Part shown: positions 11,501 through 20,481 of the stretch, piece by piece | Position numbering within the stretch: position 1 is the first letter of the stretch | Layout of the letters: the number at the start of each line of letters is the position of its first letter | DNA from: Beijerinckiaceae bacterium | Lineage (GTDB): Bacteria > Pseudomonadota > Alphaproteobacteria > Rhizobiales > Beijerinckiaceae | Assembly (NCBI GenBank): GCA_009773635.1 | Contig: WSYC01000015.1 | Span: 1-64,000 of the forward strand | Direction: 5' to 3' | Length of the DNA: 64,000 nucleotides | Translations under genes and position numbers: made by a program | The notes under the pieces: model-generated | Seen by the model: the letters and a program-made list of their open reading frames with translations, nothing else | What the model was told of the DNA's origin: nothing | The model's database searches: none

Positions 11501-12282
11501 AGGAAGACGAGAAGATCCGCTTCCGCGATGTCGTCGCCCAGCCGCGCAAGATCATCTCCGCGCCGACATGGTCGGGGCTGGAGAGCGAGAAGGTCTGCTA
11601 CAACGCCGGCTACACCAACGTGCACGAGTTGATCCCGTGGCGGACGCTGACCGGGCGTCAGCAGCTCTATCAGGATCACCTGTGGATGCGCGCCTTCGGC
11701 GAGGGCTTCTGCGTCTATCGCCCGCCGGTCGACCTGAAGACCACCGCCCATATCGCCGGGACAAAACCGAACGGCGAGAAGGAAGTGGTGCTGAACTTCA
11801 TCACCCCGCACCAGAAATGGGGCATCCACTCCACCTATACCGACAACCTGATGATGCTCACGCTCTCGCGTGGCGGGCCGATCGTCTGGCTCAGCGAGGT
11901 GGACGCCAGGAAGGCCGGCATTGTCGACAACGACTGGGTGGAAGCCTTCAACTCGAACGGCGCGCTGGTGGCGCGTGCGGTTGTCTCCCAGCGCATGAAG
12001 GAGGGCACGCTCTTCATGTATCACGCGCAGGAGAAGATCGTGAACGTGCCGGGCTCGGAAATGACCGGCAACCGCGGCGGCATCCATAACTCGGTGACCC
12101 GCGCCGTTCTCAAGCCGACGCATATGATCGGCGGCTACGCCCAGCTCTCCTACGGCTTCAACTACTACGGCACGATCGGCACCAACCGCGACGAGTTCGT
12201 CATCATCCGCAAGGTGAAGACGGTCGACTGGCTCGAACGTCCCGCCAAGGACGCCACCCCCACCCTGACGGCTGCCGAGTAA
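8539..12282 (+). CDS. narG: Respiratory nitrate reductase alpha subunit
   Basis: 1247 aa; N-terminal [30 protein letters not shown] typical of NarG; upstream of narHJI. Confidence 0.98.
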   Translation: [1247 protein letters not shown]

Positions 12283-12293
12283 GGAGAAAATCG

Positions 12294-13820
12294 ATGAAAA
12301 TCCGCGCTCAGATCGCGATGGTGCTCAACCTCGACAAGTGCATCGGGTGTCACACCTGCTCGGTGACCTGCAAGAACGTCTGGACGAGCCGTGAAGGCAT
12401 GGAATACGCCTGGTTCAACAACGTCGAGACGAAACCCGGCATCGGTTACCCCAAGGACTGGGAGAACCAGAACCGCTGGAAAGGCGGCTGGAAGCGTAAA
12501 AGCAATGGCCGGATCGAGCCGAAGATCGGCTCGAAATGGCGGGTGCTGGCGAATATCTTCGCCAACCCCGACCTGCCGGAAATCGACGATTACTACGAGC
12601 CCTTCACCTTCGATTACGAGCACCTCCAGAAGGCGCCCGAACTCGAGGCCTTCCCGACCGCGCGGCCGCGCTCGCTGATATCAGGCCAGCGGATGGAGAA
12701 GATCGAATGGGGGCCGAACTGGGAAGAGATTCTCGGTGGTGAATTTGCCAAGCGCTCCAAGGACGCCAACTTCGAGGGCGTCCAGAAGGAGATGTACGGC
12801 CAGTTCGAAAACACCTTCATGATGTATCTCCCGCGCCTGTGCGAGCATTGCCTCAACCCGGCCTGCGTGGCCTCCTGCCCCTCGGGCGCGATCTACAAGC
12901 GCGAGGAAGACGGCATTGTCCTGATCGATCAGGACAAGTGCCGGGGCTGGCGCATGTGCGTCTCCGGCTGCCCCTACAAGAAGATCTATTACAACTGGTC
13001 CTCGGGCAAGAGCGAGAAGTGCATCATGTGCTATCCGCGCCTTGAGGTCGGCCAGCCGACGGTGTGTTCGGAAACCTGCGTCGGGCGTATCCGCTACCTC
13101 GGGGTGATGCTCTATGACGCCGACGAGATCGAGAACGCGGCGAGCGCGCCCGATGACAAGGATCTCTATGAGGCCCAGCTCAAGGTCTTCAAGGATCCGA
13201 ACGACCCAGCCGTGATCGCACAGGCGCGGCTCGACGGCGTGCCGGAAGCCTGGCTCGAAGCGGCGCGCCAGTCGCCGGTGTGGAAGATGGCGATGGAGTG
13301 GAAGGTCGCCTTCCCGCTCCATCCCGAATACCGCACGCTGCCGATGGTCTGGTACGTGCCGCCGCTCTCGCCGATCACGGCTGCGGCGGAAGCCGGCAAG
13401 ATGGGCACGGATGGCGGCATGCCGGATGTGAAAAGCCTGCGCATCCCGCTGCGCTATCTCGCCAATCTCCTCACCGCCGGAGACGAGAAGCCGGTGGCAA
13501 CCGCGCTCGAACGGATGCTCGCCATGCGTGGCTACATGCGCTCGAAAACGGTCGATGGCGTCATCGATGAGGTCATCGCCAACAAGGTCGGCCTCACCGC
13601 GCTCCAGATCGAGGAGATGTATCGCTATATGGCGATCGCCAACTACGAGGATCGCTTCGTGATCCCGACGACGCATCGCGAAACCACCGAAGATGCCTAT
13701 GACCTCCGGGGCGGCTGCGGCTTCTCCTTCGGCAATGGCTGCTCCTCCGCCGAAACCAACCTGTTCGGCGCGAAAACCATCACCGGCAAGCCGGCGAAAA
13801 CCCCGATGGAGATTGCGTGA
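12294..13820 (+). CDS. narH: Respiratory nitrate reductase beta subunit
   Basis: KIRAQIAMVLNLDKCIGCHTCSVTCKNVWTSR plus further Fe-S cysteine clusters (CEHCLNPACVASCPSGA, CRGWRMCVSGCPYKK). Confidence 0.98.
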   Translation: MKIRAQIAMVLNLDKCIGCHTCSVTCKNVWTSREGMEYAWFNNVETKPGIGYPKDWENQNRWKGGWKRKSNGRIEPKIGSKWRVLANIFANPDLPEIDDYYEPFTFDYEHLQKAPELEAFPTARPRSLISGQRMEKIEWGPNWEEILGGEFAKRSKDANFEGVQKEMYGQFENTFMMYLPRLCEHCLNPACVASCPSGAIYKREEDGIVLIDQDKCRGWRMCVSGCPYKKIYYNWSSGKSEKCIMCYPRLEVGQPTVCSETCVGRIRYLGVMLYDADEIENAASAPDDKDLYEAQLKVFKDPNDPAVIAQARLDGVPEAWLEAARQSPVWKMAMEWKVAFPLHPEYRTLPMVWYVPPLSPITAAAEAGKMGTDGGMPDVKSLRIPLRYLANLLTAGDEKPVATALERMLAMRGYMRSKTVDGVIDEVIANKVGLTALQIEEMYRYMAIANYEDRFVIPTTHRETTEDAYDLRGGCGFSFGNGCSSAETNLFGAKTITGKPAKTPMEIA

Positions 13821-14563
13821 TGCGCACCCTCAAGGCGCTTTCCGCGCTCCTCACCTACCCGTCAGCCGGGTTGATCGCCGCGTTGCCCGAAATCGCCGCA
13901 GTGATCGAGGTTGACACGCTTCTGGGCAAGGCCGACCGCGCGGGGCTTCTCGCGCTCATCGGTCACCTCCGGGATGGCGATCTCTTCGATCGGCAGGAGG
14001 CGTTCGGCCTCCTGTTTGACCGCACGCGCTCGCTCTCGCTCCATCTCTTCGAGCATGTTCACGGCGAAAGCCGGGATCGCGGACAGGCGATGGTCGACCT
14101 CATCAAGGTCTACGAGGAAGGCGGGTTCACGCCGACCACCGAGGAACTGCCGGATTTCCTGCCGCTGTTCCTCGAATATGCCTCGACGCGTTCACCGCAG
14201 GAGGCGATCGACCTGATCGCCCAGCCGGCGCATGTTCTCACCGCGCTCGCCGAGCGGCTGGCCAAGCGCAAGTCGCCTTATGAGGCGATTTTCCGCGGGC
14301 TGCTCAGCCTCGCCAAAGCCAAGCCCGACAAGGCCGCACTGGCTGCCTTGATGGCCGAGCCGGACCCCGAGCCGGATGACCTTGAAGCGCTCGATGCCGC
14401 CTGGGAGGAAGAGGAAGTGCTCTTCGGCCCCGGCGCGGCATCTGCTTGCGGCAAGGAAGGGCTTGGCGCGAAACTCCGGCAGGCGAACCGCCCCGCACCG
14501 GGCATGGAGGTTCCGGCCTCCCAGCCCCGCACCACGATCCATCATTCCGGTTCCCGGCAATAA
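13820..14563 (+). CDS. narJ: Nitrate reductase molybdenum cofactor assembly chaperone
   Basis: MRTLKALSALLTYPSAGLI..., position between narH and narI. Confidence 0.95.
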   Translation: MRTLKALSALLTYPSAGLIAALPEIAAVIEVDTLLGKADRAGLLALIGHLRDGDLFDRQEAFGLLFDRTRSLSLHLFEHVHGESRDRGQAMVDLIKVYEEGGFTPTTEELPDFLPLFLEYASTRSPQEAIDLIAQPAHVLTALAERLAKRKSPYEAIFRGLLSLAKAKPDKAALAALMAEPDPEPDDLEALDAAWEEEEVLFGPGAASACGKEGLGAKLRQANRPAPGMEVPASQPRTTIHHSGSRQ

Positions 14564-14581
14564 TCCGAGGGAGAAACAGTC

Positions 14582-15286
14582 ATGGCTAGCTACATCCATC
14601 ACGCCCTGTTCGGCTGGTATCCCTACCTCGCGCTGACAGTGTTCGTGCTCGGCTCGATCATCCGGTTCGATCGCGAGCAATACACCTGGAAGACCGGCTC
14701 CTCGCAGATGCTGCGCCAGAAACAGCTCCGCATGGGCTCGAACCTGTTCCATGTCGGCATCCTCGTCATCTTCTTCGGCCATCTCGCCGGGCTTCTGACG
14801 CCGATCTGGATCTTTGATGCGCTCGGCGTTTCCCACGGCTTCAAGCAGGGCCTCGCCATCGTGGTCGGGGGCCTTGCCGGGTTGATGTGCCTCGTGGGCA
14901 TCGCGATGCTCACGCATCGCCGCCTGTTCGATCCGCGCATCCGCGCGACGTCGAGCTTTTCGGATACCGCGATCCTGCTGATCCTCTTCGCGCAGTTGCT
15001 GCTCGGCCTCGCCACCATCCCGGTGTCGCTTGGCCATATGGACGGGCACGAAATGGTGAAATTCATGACCTGGGCGCAGGGTGTTCTCACCCTTCAGGCT
15101 GATGCCTGGAAGCAGGTTCAGGATGTGAACATCATCTTCAAGGCGCATCTGGTGCTGGGCATGACGATCTTCCTCGTCTTCCCGTTCACCCGGCTCGTCC
15201 ATGTCTGGTCAGCGCCGATCTGGTATCTCGGGCGGCGCGGCTACCAGATCGTGCGCACCCGGCGCAATCTGACCCCGGCGGAGTGA
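14582..15286 (+). CDS. narI: Respiratory nitrate reductase gamma subunit
   Basis: HHALFGWYPYLALTVFVLGSIIRFDREQYTWKTGSSQML, five-TM cytochrome b subunit pattern. Confidence 0.97.
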   Translation: MASYIHHALFGWYPYLALTVFVLGSIIRFDREQYTWKTGSSQMLRQKQLRMGSNLFHVGILVIFFGHLAGLLTPIWIFDALGVSHGFKQGLAIVVGGLAGLMCLVGIAMLTHRRLFDPRIRATSSFSDTAILLILFAQLLLGLATIPVSLGHMDGHEMVKFMTWAQGVLTLQADAWKQVQDVNIIFKAHLVLGMTIFLVFPFTRLVHVWSAPIWYLGRRGYQIVRTRRNLTPAE

Positions 15287-15290
15287 GGCG

Positions 15291-16145
15291 ATGAGCACGC
15301 CTGCCACCTCTTCCGCCGGTTGCGACCTCAAGTCTCCGGCGATCGACGCCAGACCGCGCACGGTCAGCGTCAACGGCATCACCATCCCGCGTGGCGATAT
15401 CGCGCGGGAGACCCAGAACCATCAGGCACAAACGCCGGTCGCGGCCTGGAAAAAGGCTGCTGCGGCACTGGTTGTCCGCGAATTACTGCGCCAGCGGGCG
15501 GCAGCATTGAAGATCGAGGCCGTGCCGATGACGGATGAGGAGGGCCGCCGGGAAACCGAGGACGAAGCCGCGATGCGGGCGCTCGTCGAGCGGGAAGTGC
15601 AAGTGCCGACCGCCGACAGCGACACCTGCCGCCGCTACTACGACAGCAATCAGGCGAGGTTCCGCTCGGCGCCGCTTTTCGCGGCCAGGCACATCCTCCT
15701 ACCCGCCGCGCCCGGCGATGTCGAGGCCCGCGATGCTGCGCGGGCGCAGGCCGAGGTCTTGTGCGCGGGTCTGCGTACCGCCCCGGAGTCCTTCGCAGGC
15801 CTTGCGATGGTGCATTCGGCGTGTCCCTCCGCGAAGGTGGGCGGCAATCTCGGCCAGATCGGTCCGGGGCAGACTGTGCCGGAGTTTGAAAAGGCGCTCG
15901 CGATGATGGTGCCGGGGGACGCGCCGGGCATCGTCGAGACGCGGTATGGTCTTCACATTGTCGCGCTCGATCAGCGGGTCGATGGCGAGACCATTCCCTT
16001 CGACATCGTGCAGGACCGGATCGCCGCCTATCTCGATGACACCGTGCGCCGCCGGGCCCAGCAGCACTATGTCGAGCTGCTGGCGAGCGAGGCCACGATC
16101 ATCGGCGTCGACCTTGTCCCGCCCGGACAATCCCGCGACCAGTGA
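15291..16145 (+). CDS. Parvulin-type peptidylprolyl isomerase associated with nar operon
   Basis: AARHILLPA...AEVLCAGL...GGNLGQIGPGQTVPEFEKAL...VETRYGLHIVALDQR rotamase motif. Confidence 0.92.
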   Translation: MSTPATSSAGCDLKSPAIDARPRTVSVNGITIPRGDIARETQNHQAQTPVAAWKKAAAALVVRELLRQRAAALKIEAVPMTDEEGRRETEDEAAMRALVEREVQVPTADSDTCRRYYDSNQARFRSAPLFAARHILLPAAPGDVEARDAARAQAEVLCAGLRTAPESFAGLAMVHSACPSAKVGGNLGQIGPGQTVPEFEKALAMMVPGDAPGIVETRYGLHIVALDQRVDGETIPFDIVQDRIAAYLDDTVRRRAQQHYVELLASEATIIGVDLVPPGQSRDQ

Positions 16146-16153
16146 GGCCTGAC

Positions 16154-16516
16154 ATGCTGCTCGGAACGCTTCTGGCGAAACTGGAGACCGCGGCGTATTC
16201 CGAGGTGCTGCTCGGCGAGATCGGCGATCTCGTCCTGCTGACACGGATCGAGGCTGCCGGCCGGCATCATGGCGAGACCCCCGGCGACTATGCTTCCGCC
16301 TCGGTTGCGCGGTTCAGCCAGGGCGCCAGCGATGAAGACTGGCTTGCTGTCATGACAGCGCTCGAACGGTCTCAGGAGCCCGCTGCCACGTGTCTGCGCC
16401 ACATGGCCGAATGGGCGCTGGCCCGGGACGAGCAGGAGCTGGCATCTCCTGAGGCACCCCATTCCCCGAAGAGCTGTTCATGCGGAGGGACGGGAGGCTG
16501 TCATGACGGGTCCTGA
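16154..16516 (+). CDS. Small protein with C-terminal Cys/His tail, function unknown
   Basis: In-operon ORF; C-terminus SCSCGGTGGCHDGS; overlaps start of next gene. Confidence 0.6.
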   Translation: MLLGTLLAKLETAAYSEVLLGEIGDLVLLTRIEAAGRHHGETPGDYASASVARFSQGASDEDWLAVMTALERSQEPAATCLRHMAEWALARDEQELASPEAPHSPKSCSCGGTGGCHDGS

Positions 16517-17048
16517 AAGCGGACGGTTTTCGGTTCCGGCATTGCCGCCGGAGCTACTCGACTTGCCGCTCGAGTATCTGATCGCCGATCATGACCGGCA
16601 CCGGGCGGTATGCGCCTACCTCAGGCAGGTGGCGCGGGACGAAAAGATCGACGGAACCAGTGCGCGCGAGATCGCGAGGTTCCTGCGGGGTGAGCTGAAG
16701 CAGCATTTCGAGGATGAGCGGCTGCTGCTCTACCCGACCTTGCGAGGCCGCTCGGCGGATGATCTCGATTTCATCCGGTCGCTTCAGGAGGTCGAGGCCT
16801 ATCACACAGACTCCGAAGCCTTCATCGATGATCTCGTCGACAGGTTCGGCAGCCTTCCGGCCCATGATCTGAGCCCGATTTCCCATGAGCTTTCCGAACG
16901 GCTGACGGCTTACGTCGAACGTGAGCACCAGAGCCTGATGTTCGAGAACGCAGTGATCATGGTCATCGCGGAAGTCCGGCTTCGGAAGAACGATATCGAA
17001 AAATTGCGCGTTGCCATGAAAGCCCGACGGGGATTTCCTGCTCAATGA
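16503..17048 (+). CDS. Hemerythrin-domain protein
   Basis: LIADHDRHRAVCAYL ... LKQHFEDERLLLYPTL ... EREHQSLMFENAVIM His/Glu ligand pattern. Confidence 0.82.
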   Translation: MTGPESGRFSVPALPPELLDLPLEYLIADHDRHRAVCAYLRQVARDEKIDGTSAREIARFLRGELKQHFEDERLLLYPTLRGRSADDLDFIRSLQEVEAYHTDSEAFIDDLVDRFGSLPAHDLSPISHELSERLTAYVEREHQSLMFENAVIMVIAEVRLRKNDIEKLRVAMKARRGFPAQ

Positions 17049-17815
17049 CACCGCTGGATGAACTCTTCGATCGCAATGTCGCGTGGGCGCAGGCCAAGAC
17101 GCGCGATGATCCCGATTACTTCCGGCGCATGGCGGAGAACCAGCGGCCGCAATACCTCTGGATCGGCTGCTCGGACAGCCGCGTGACGGCCAATGACGTG
17201 CTCGGGCTCGAACCCGGACAGGTCTTCGTCCACCGCAACATCGCGAATATCGTCCATACCAGCGATATGAATATTCTCGCGGTGCTGGAATTTGCGATCC
17301 AGCATCTCGAAATCCGGCACATCATCGTATGCGGCCATTACAGCTGCGGCGGCATCGAGCGGGCGCTGAGCGAGGAGAAGTCGGCGCTGGTCGACCATTG
17401 GCTGCAACCGATCGTGATGCTCTATCGCAAGCATCGTGCGCTGCTGGACGCCATCCCTGATCCCAGAACGCGGCTTGACCGCATGTGCGAAATCAACATC
17501 GAGCTGCAGGTGCGCCGGCTCGCCGCGACGCCGATCGTCGAGCAGGCCTGGCTGCGCGGGGTGCCGCTGGCCATCCATGGCTGGATTTACGGCGTGCATG
17601 ACGGCTTGATCCGCGCGCTCGGAGCGCCGGTGACCTCGCTCGCCGAGCGCGATTCCCTCGCGACCATCGACGCCCGGATCGTCAATCCGGTCGAGCCGGA
17701 AAGCATGCTCCGCCGGCATGCCATCGAAGCTTTTGCAGATTTGACTTCCTTCGAGCCGCAGGAAGGGTTTGATTGCTGCCCCGACCATGGCCTGAACCCC
17801 GGACCCGCATCATGA
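17045..17815 (+). CDS. can: Beta-class carbonic anhydrase
   Basis: YLWIGCSDSRVTANDVLGLEPGQVFVHRNIANIV and ICGHYSCGGIERAL zinc-site motifs. Confidence 0.95.
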   Translation: MTPLDELFDRNVAWAQAKTRDDPDYFRRMAENQRPQYLWIGCSDSRVTANDVLGLEPGQVFVHRNIANIVHTSDMNILAVLEFAIQHLEIRHIIVCGHYSCGGIERALSEEKSALVDHWLQPIVMLYRKHRALLDAIPDPRTRLDRMCEINIELQVRRLAATPIVEQAWLRGVPLAIHGWIYGVHDGLIRALGAPVTSLAERDSLATIDARIVNPVEPESMLRRHAIEAFADLTSFEPQEGFDCCPDHGLNPGPAS

Positions 17816-18360
17816 CCACTGCCTTGCAGAAACAGACCGCCCGCATCGGAATCGTCACGATTTCGGACCGCGCCAGTCAGGGCATCTATGCCGACGAAAG
17901 CGGGCCGGCGATCCGGGCCGTGCTGGACGAATTTCTGGTCTCGCCCTGGGAGCCGGTCATCCGCGTCATCCCCGACGGTATCGCCGCCGTCTCGGAATGC
18001 CTCGTCAATCTGGCCGATACGGAGCGCTGCGATCTCATCCTGACGACTGGCGGCACCGGCCCGGCGCCGCGTGATCTCACACCCGAGGCGGTGCACGCCG
18101 TGATCGACCGGGAATTGCCCGGCTTTGGTGAGGTTATGCGCCGGATCAGCTTCGAGACGGTCCCGACCGCCATCCTCTCCCGCCAACTCGCGGGAACGCG
18201 GGGGGCATGCCTCATCGTCACGCTGCCCGGCAAACCCGGTTCGATCCGCACCTGCCTCAACGCGGTGTTCCCCGCGATTCCCTATGGACTTGATCTGATC
18301 GGGGCCGCGCGCCTCGAAACCGACCCGGCGCGCTGCCGCGCCTTTCGCCCGCCCGCCTGA
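17812..18360 (+). CDS. Molybdenum cofactor biosynthesis protein (MoaB/MogA family)
   Basis: RIGIVTISDRASQGIYADESGPAI, LILTTGGTGPAPRDLTPEAV, LPGKPGSIRTCL. Confidence 0.93.
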   Translation: MTTALQKQTARIGIVTISDRASQGIYADESGPAIRAVLDEFLVSPWEPVIRVIPDGIAAVSECLVNLADTERCDLILTTGGTGPAPRDLTPEAVHAVIDRELPGFGEVMRRISFETVPTAILSRQLAGTRGACLIVTLPGKPGSIRTCLNAVFPAIPYGLDLIGAARLETDPARCRAFRPPA

Positions 18361-18374
18361 TTTTTGAGGACACC

Positions 18375-19004
18375 ATGTCGCCTCCCGAACTGCTATTCCT
18401 GCAGGAGCCCTCCCGGCCGATGATCGCCACCCTCGCCTACGAGGAGGGCGCTTATCCGGATGTCGTGCTGGAAACCGTTGTCCGGCAAGCCCAGAACGCC
18501 GGATTGCGCCTTGCCGGCGTGATCCAGCACGATATCACGCGACGGGATCGCTCCCGCTGCGATATGGCGCTCGAAGACCTTGCGACCGGCACCCGCATCG
18601 GGTTGTCGGAGGACCGGGGCACGGCGGCACGCGGGTGCCGCATCGATCAGAGCGGGCTGGCGCACGCCGCCGTGCTCGCCAGCAAGGCACTGGAAGGCCC
18701 GATCGACCTTCTGGTCATCAATAAGTTCGGCAAGATCGAGAGCGAGGGCGGCGGGCTGCGCGATGTCATCGCCGAAGCCGTTTCATGCGGGGTCCCGGTG
18801 GTGGTCGGGGTGCCGATGCGCAACCTCGATGCCTGGCATGCCTTTGCAGGCTCCTTCCAGCAGCGGCTTGCACCCGATGTTCCCGCGCTCACCGCATGGA
18901 TCGCGGCGCGCCTCCAGCCGGCATCCTCCAATCCCGACAGGGCGGCGCGCGACGCCGGCCTCCCGATGCGGTTTCAAGATGACGTCGGCCCCAGCCTCGC
19001 CTGA
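18375..19004 (+). CDS. DUF2478 domain protein
   Basis: GLRLAGVIQHDI...LLVINKFGKIESEGGGLRDVIAEAVSCGVPVVVGVP, DUF2478-like; often near Mo/nar genes. Confidence 0.75.
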   Translation: MSPPELLFLQEPSRPMIATLAYEEGAYPDVVLETVVRQAQNAGLRLAGVIQHDITRRDRSRCDMALEDLATGTRIGLSEDRGTAARGCRIDQSGLAHAAVLASKALEGPIDLLVINKFGKIESEGGGLRDVIAEAVSCGVPVVVGVPMRNLDAWHAFAGSFQQRLAPDVPALTAWIAARLQPASSNPDRAARDAGLPMRFQDDVGPSLA

Positions 19005-19426
19005 CTGGAGCGGGGCGTTGCCAGCAGCAGATGCGTTTCGGAAGCCACGATGCCCGCAACCAGCCGGATGCGGTGCAGGAGGGTGTCGAGCGCCGTGAGG
19101 CTTTCGGTGCTCAGCTCGGTGACAAGATCCCATTTTCCGCTTGTCGTATGGATTGCCGTGACCTCGGCGAAGCCGCTGAGGGCATCGACGACCCTGTCCT
19201 TGGCGCGGCCTTCAACCTCGATCAGCGTGATGCCCCGGACCGGCGCGGAGACGACATCCGCCTTCAGGACGACCGTATAACCGACGACATCGCCTGTGTG
19301 TTCGAGGCGCTGCATTCGCGCGCGGACCGTCGCGCGCGACGCAGCGAGTTCGAGTGCGAGATCGGAGACGCTCCGCCGCCCGTCATGGCGCAGCAGCGTG
19401 ATCAACCGTTGATCGAAATCATCCAT
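18974..19426 (-). CDS. Lrp/AsnC family transcriptional regulator
   Basis: MDDFDQRLITLLRHDGRRSVSDLALELAASRATVRARMQRLE...; RAM-like C-terminal domain; divergent from arginase. Confidence 0.92.
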   Translation of the reverse strand: MDDFDQRLITLLRHDGRRSVSDLALELAASRATVRARMQRLEHTGDVVGYTVVLKADVVSAPVRGITLIEVEGRAKDRVVDALSGFAEVTAIHTTSGKWDLVTELSTESLTALDTLLHRIRLVAGIVASETHLLLATPRSSQARLGPTSS

Positions 19427-19548
19427 GATATGCCCATTATGATCGAAAATACTTCTCATATTGATAAATCAAATCGTACAAAAGAGCAATTTTGACTGTT
19501 CATCTCGCCATCTCCGGCCGCTATCTTTCTACAGGCTGGAGGAATGAC

Positions 19549-20478
19549 ATGAACCGCAAGACCTGTATCGTGATCGGAGCCCCTGTGCAGGATGGCACCG
19601 GGCGGCTGGGCTGTGACATGGGGCCGAGTGCTTTTCGTGCGGCCGGTATCGGGCCAGCCTTGCAGTCCCTGGGCTATCAGGTGCTCGACAGGGGCAATCT
19701 GAGTGCGACCGCGCGTCCGGCACGCTCGCACCCGAACCCGGCGATCCGGTCGCTCGCGGAGATCGCGGGCTGGACCGAAACGCTCGCAGCGGAAGTGCAC
19801 GAGGCCAGCACGCTCGGCATGCCGATCGTGCTCGGGGGCGATCACAGCCTCGCAGCCGGCACGCTCTCGGGCCATGCGCGCCATGCCGCCGAAGCCGGTC
19901 GCAAGCTTTTCGTGCTCTGGCTCGATGCCCACCCGGATCTGCATACGCTGGAGTCGACGGAAAGCGGCAATCTCCATGGCGTGCCGATGGCTTATGCGCT
20001 CGGCCTGCCGGGGTTCTCCGGGTATTTCCCGCCGCTTTCCACCCCGCTCGATCCGGCGCGGGTTTGCATGATGGGGCTCAGAAGTGTCGATCCCGCCGAG
20101 CGCCGGCGGCTTGTCGAGCTGGGTATTCGCGTGCACGACATGCGCGCCGTTGACGAGAATGGCGTCGGCACGCTGTTGCGCGATTTTCTCGATGAAGTGG
20201 CGCGGCAGGACGGCATTCTGCACGTCAGCCTCGATGTTGATTTTCTCGATCCGGATATCGCGCCGGGGGTCGGCACCACGGTGCCGGGCGGCGCGACCTT
20301 CCGTGAGGCGCATCTCATCATGGAGATGCTGCACGATTGCGGGCGCGTGACGAGCCTCGATCTCGTCGAACTCAACCCCTTCCTCGATGATCGCGGCCGC
20401 ACGGCGCGGCTCCTCGTCGATCTCACCGCCAGCCTGATGGGTCGCTCCGTGCTCGACCGCCCGACCCGGAGTTTCTGA
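19549..20478 (+). CDS. rocF: Arginase
   Basis: VLGGDHSLAAGTLSG, LWLDAHPDLHT, SLDVDFLDPDIAPGVGTTVPGG metal-site motifs. Confidence 0.95.
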   Translation: MNRKTCIVIGAPVQDGTGRLGCDMGPSAFRAAGIGPALQSLGYQVLDRGNLSATARPARSHPNPAIRSLAEIAGWTETLAAEVHEASTLGMPIVLGGDHSLAAGTLSGHARHAAEAGRKLFVLWLDAHPDLHTLESTESGNLHGVPMAYALGLPGFSGYFPPLSTPLDPARVCMMGLRSVDPAERRRLVELGIRVHDMRAVDENGVGTLLRDFLDEVARQDGILHVSLDVDFLDPDIAPGVGTTVPGGATFREAHLIMEMLHDCGRVTSLDLVELNPFLDDRGRTARLLVDLTASLMGRSVLDRPTRSF

Positions 20479-20481
20479 GCC

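Noticed and set aside
9445-12123. 892-aa antisense ORF across narG
   Set aside because: Same GC-driven antisense artefact; no recognisable domains, and the plus-strand NarG is unambiguous.
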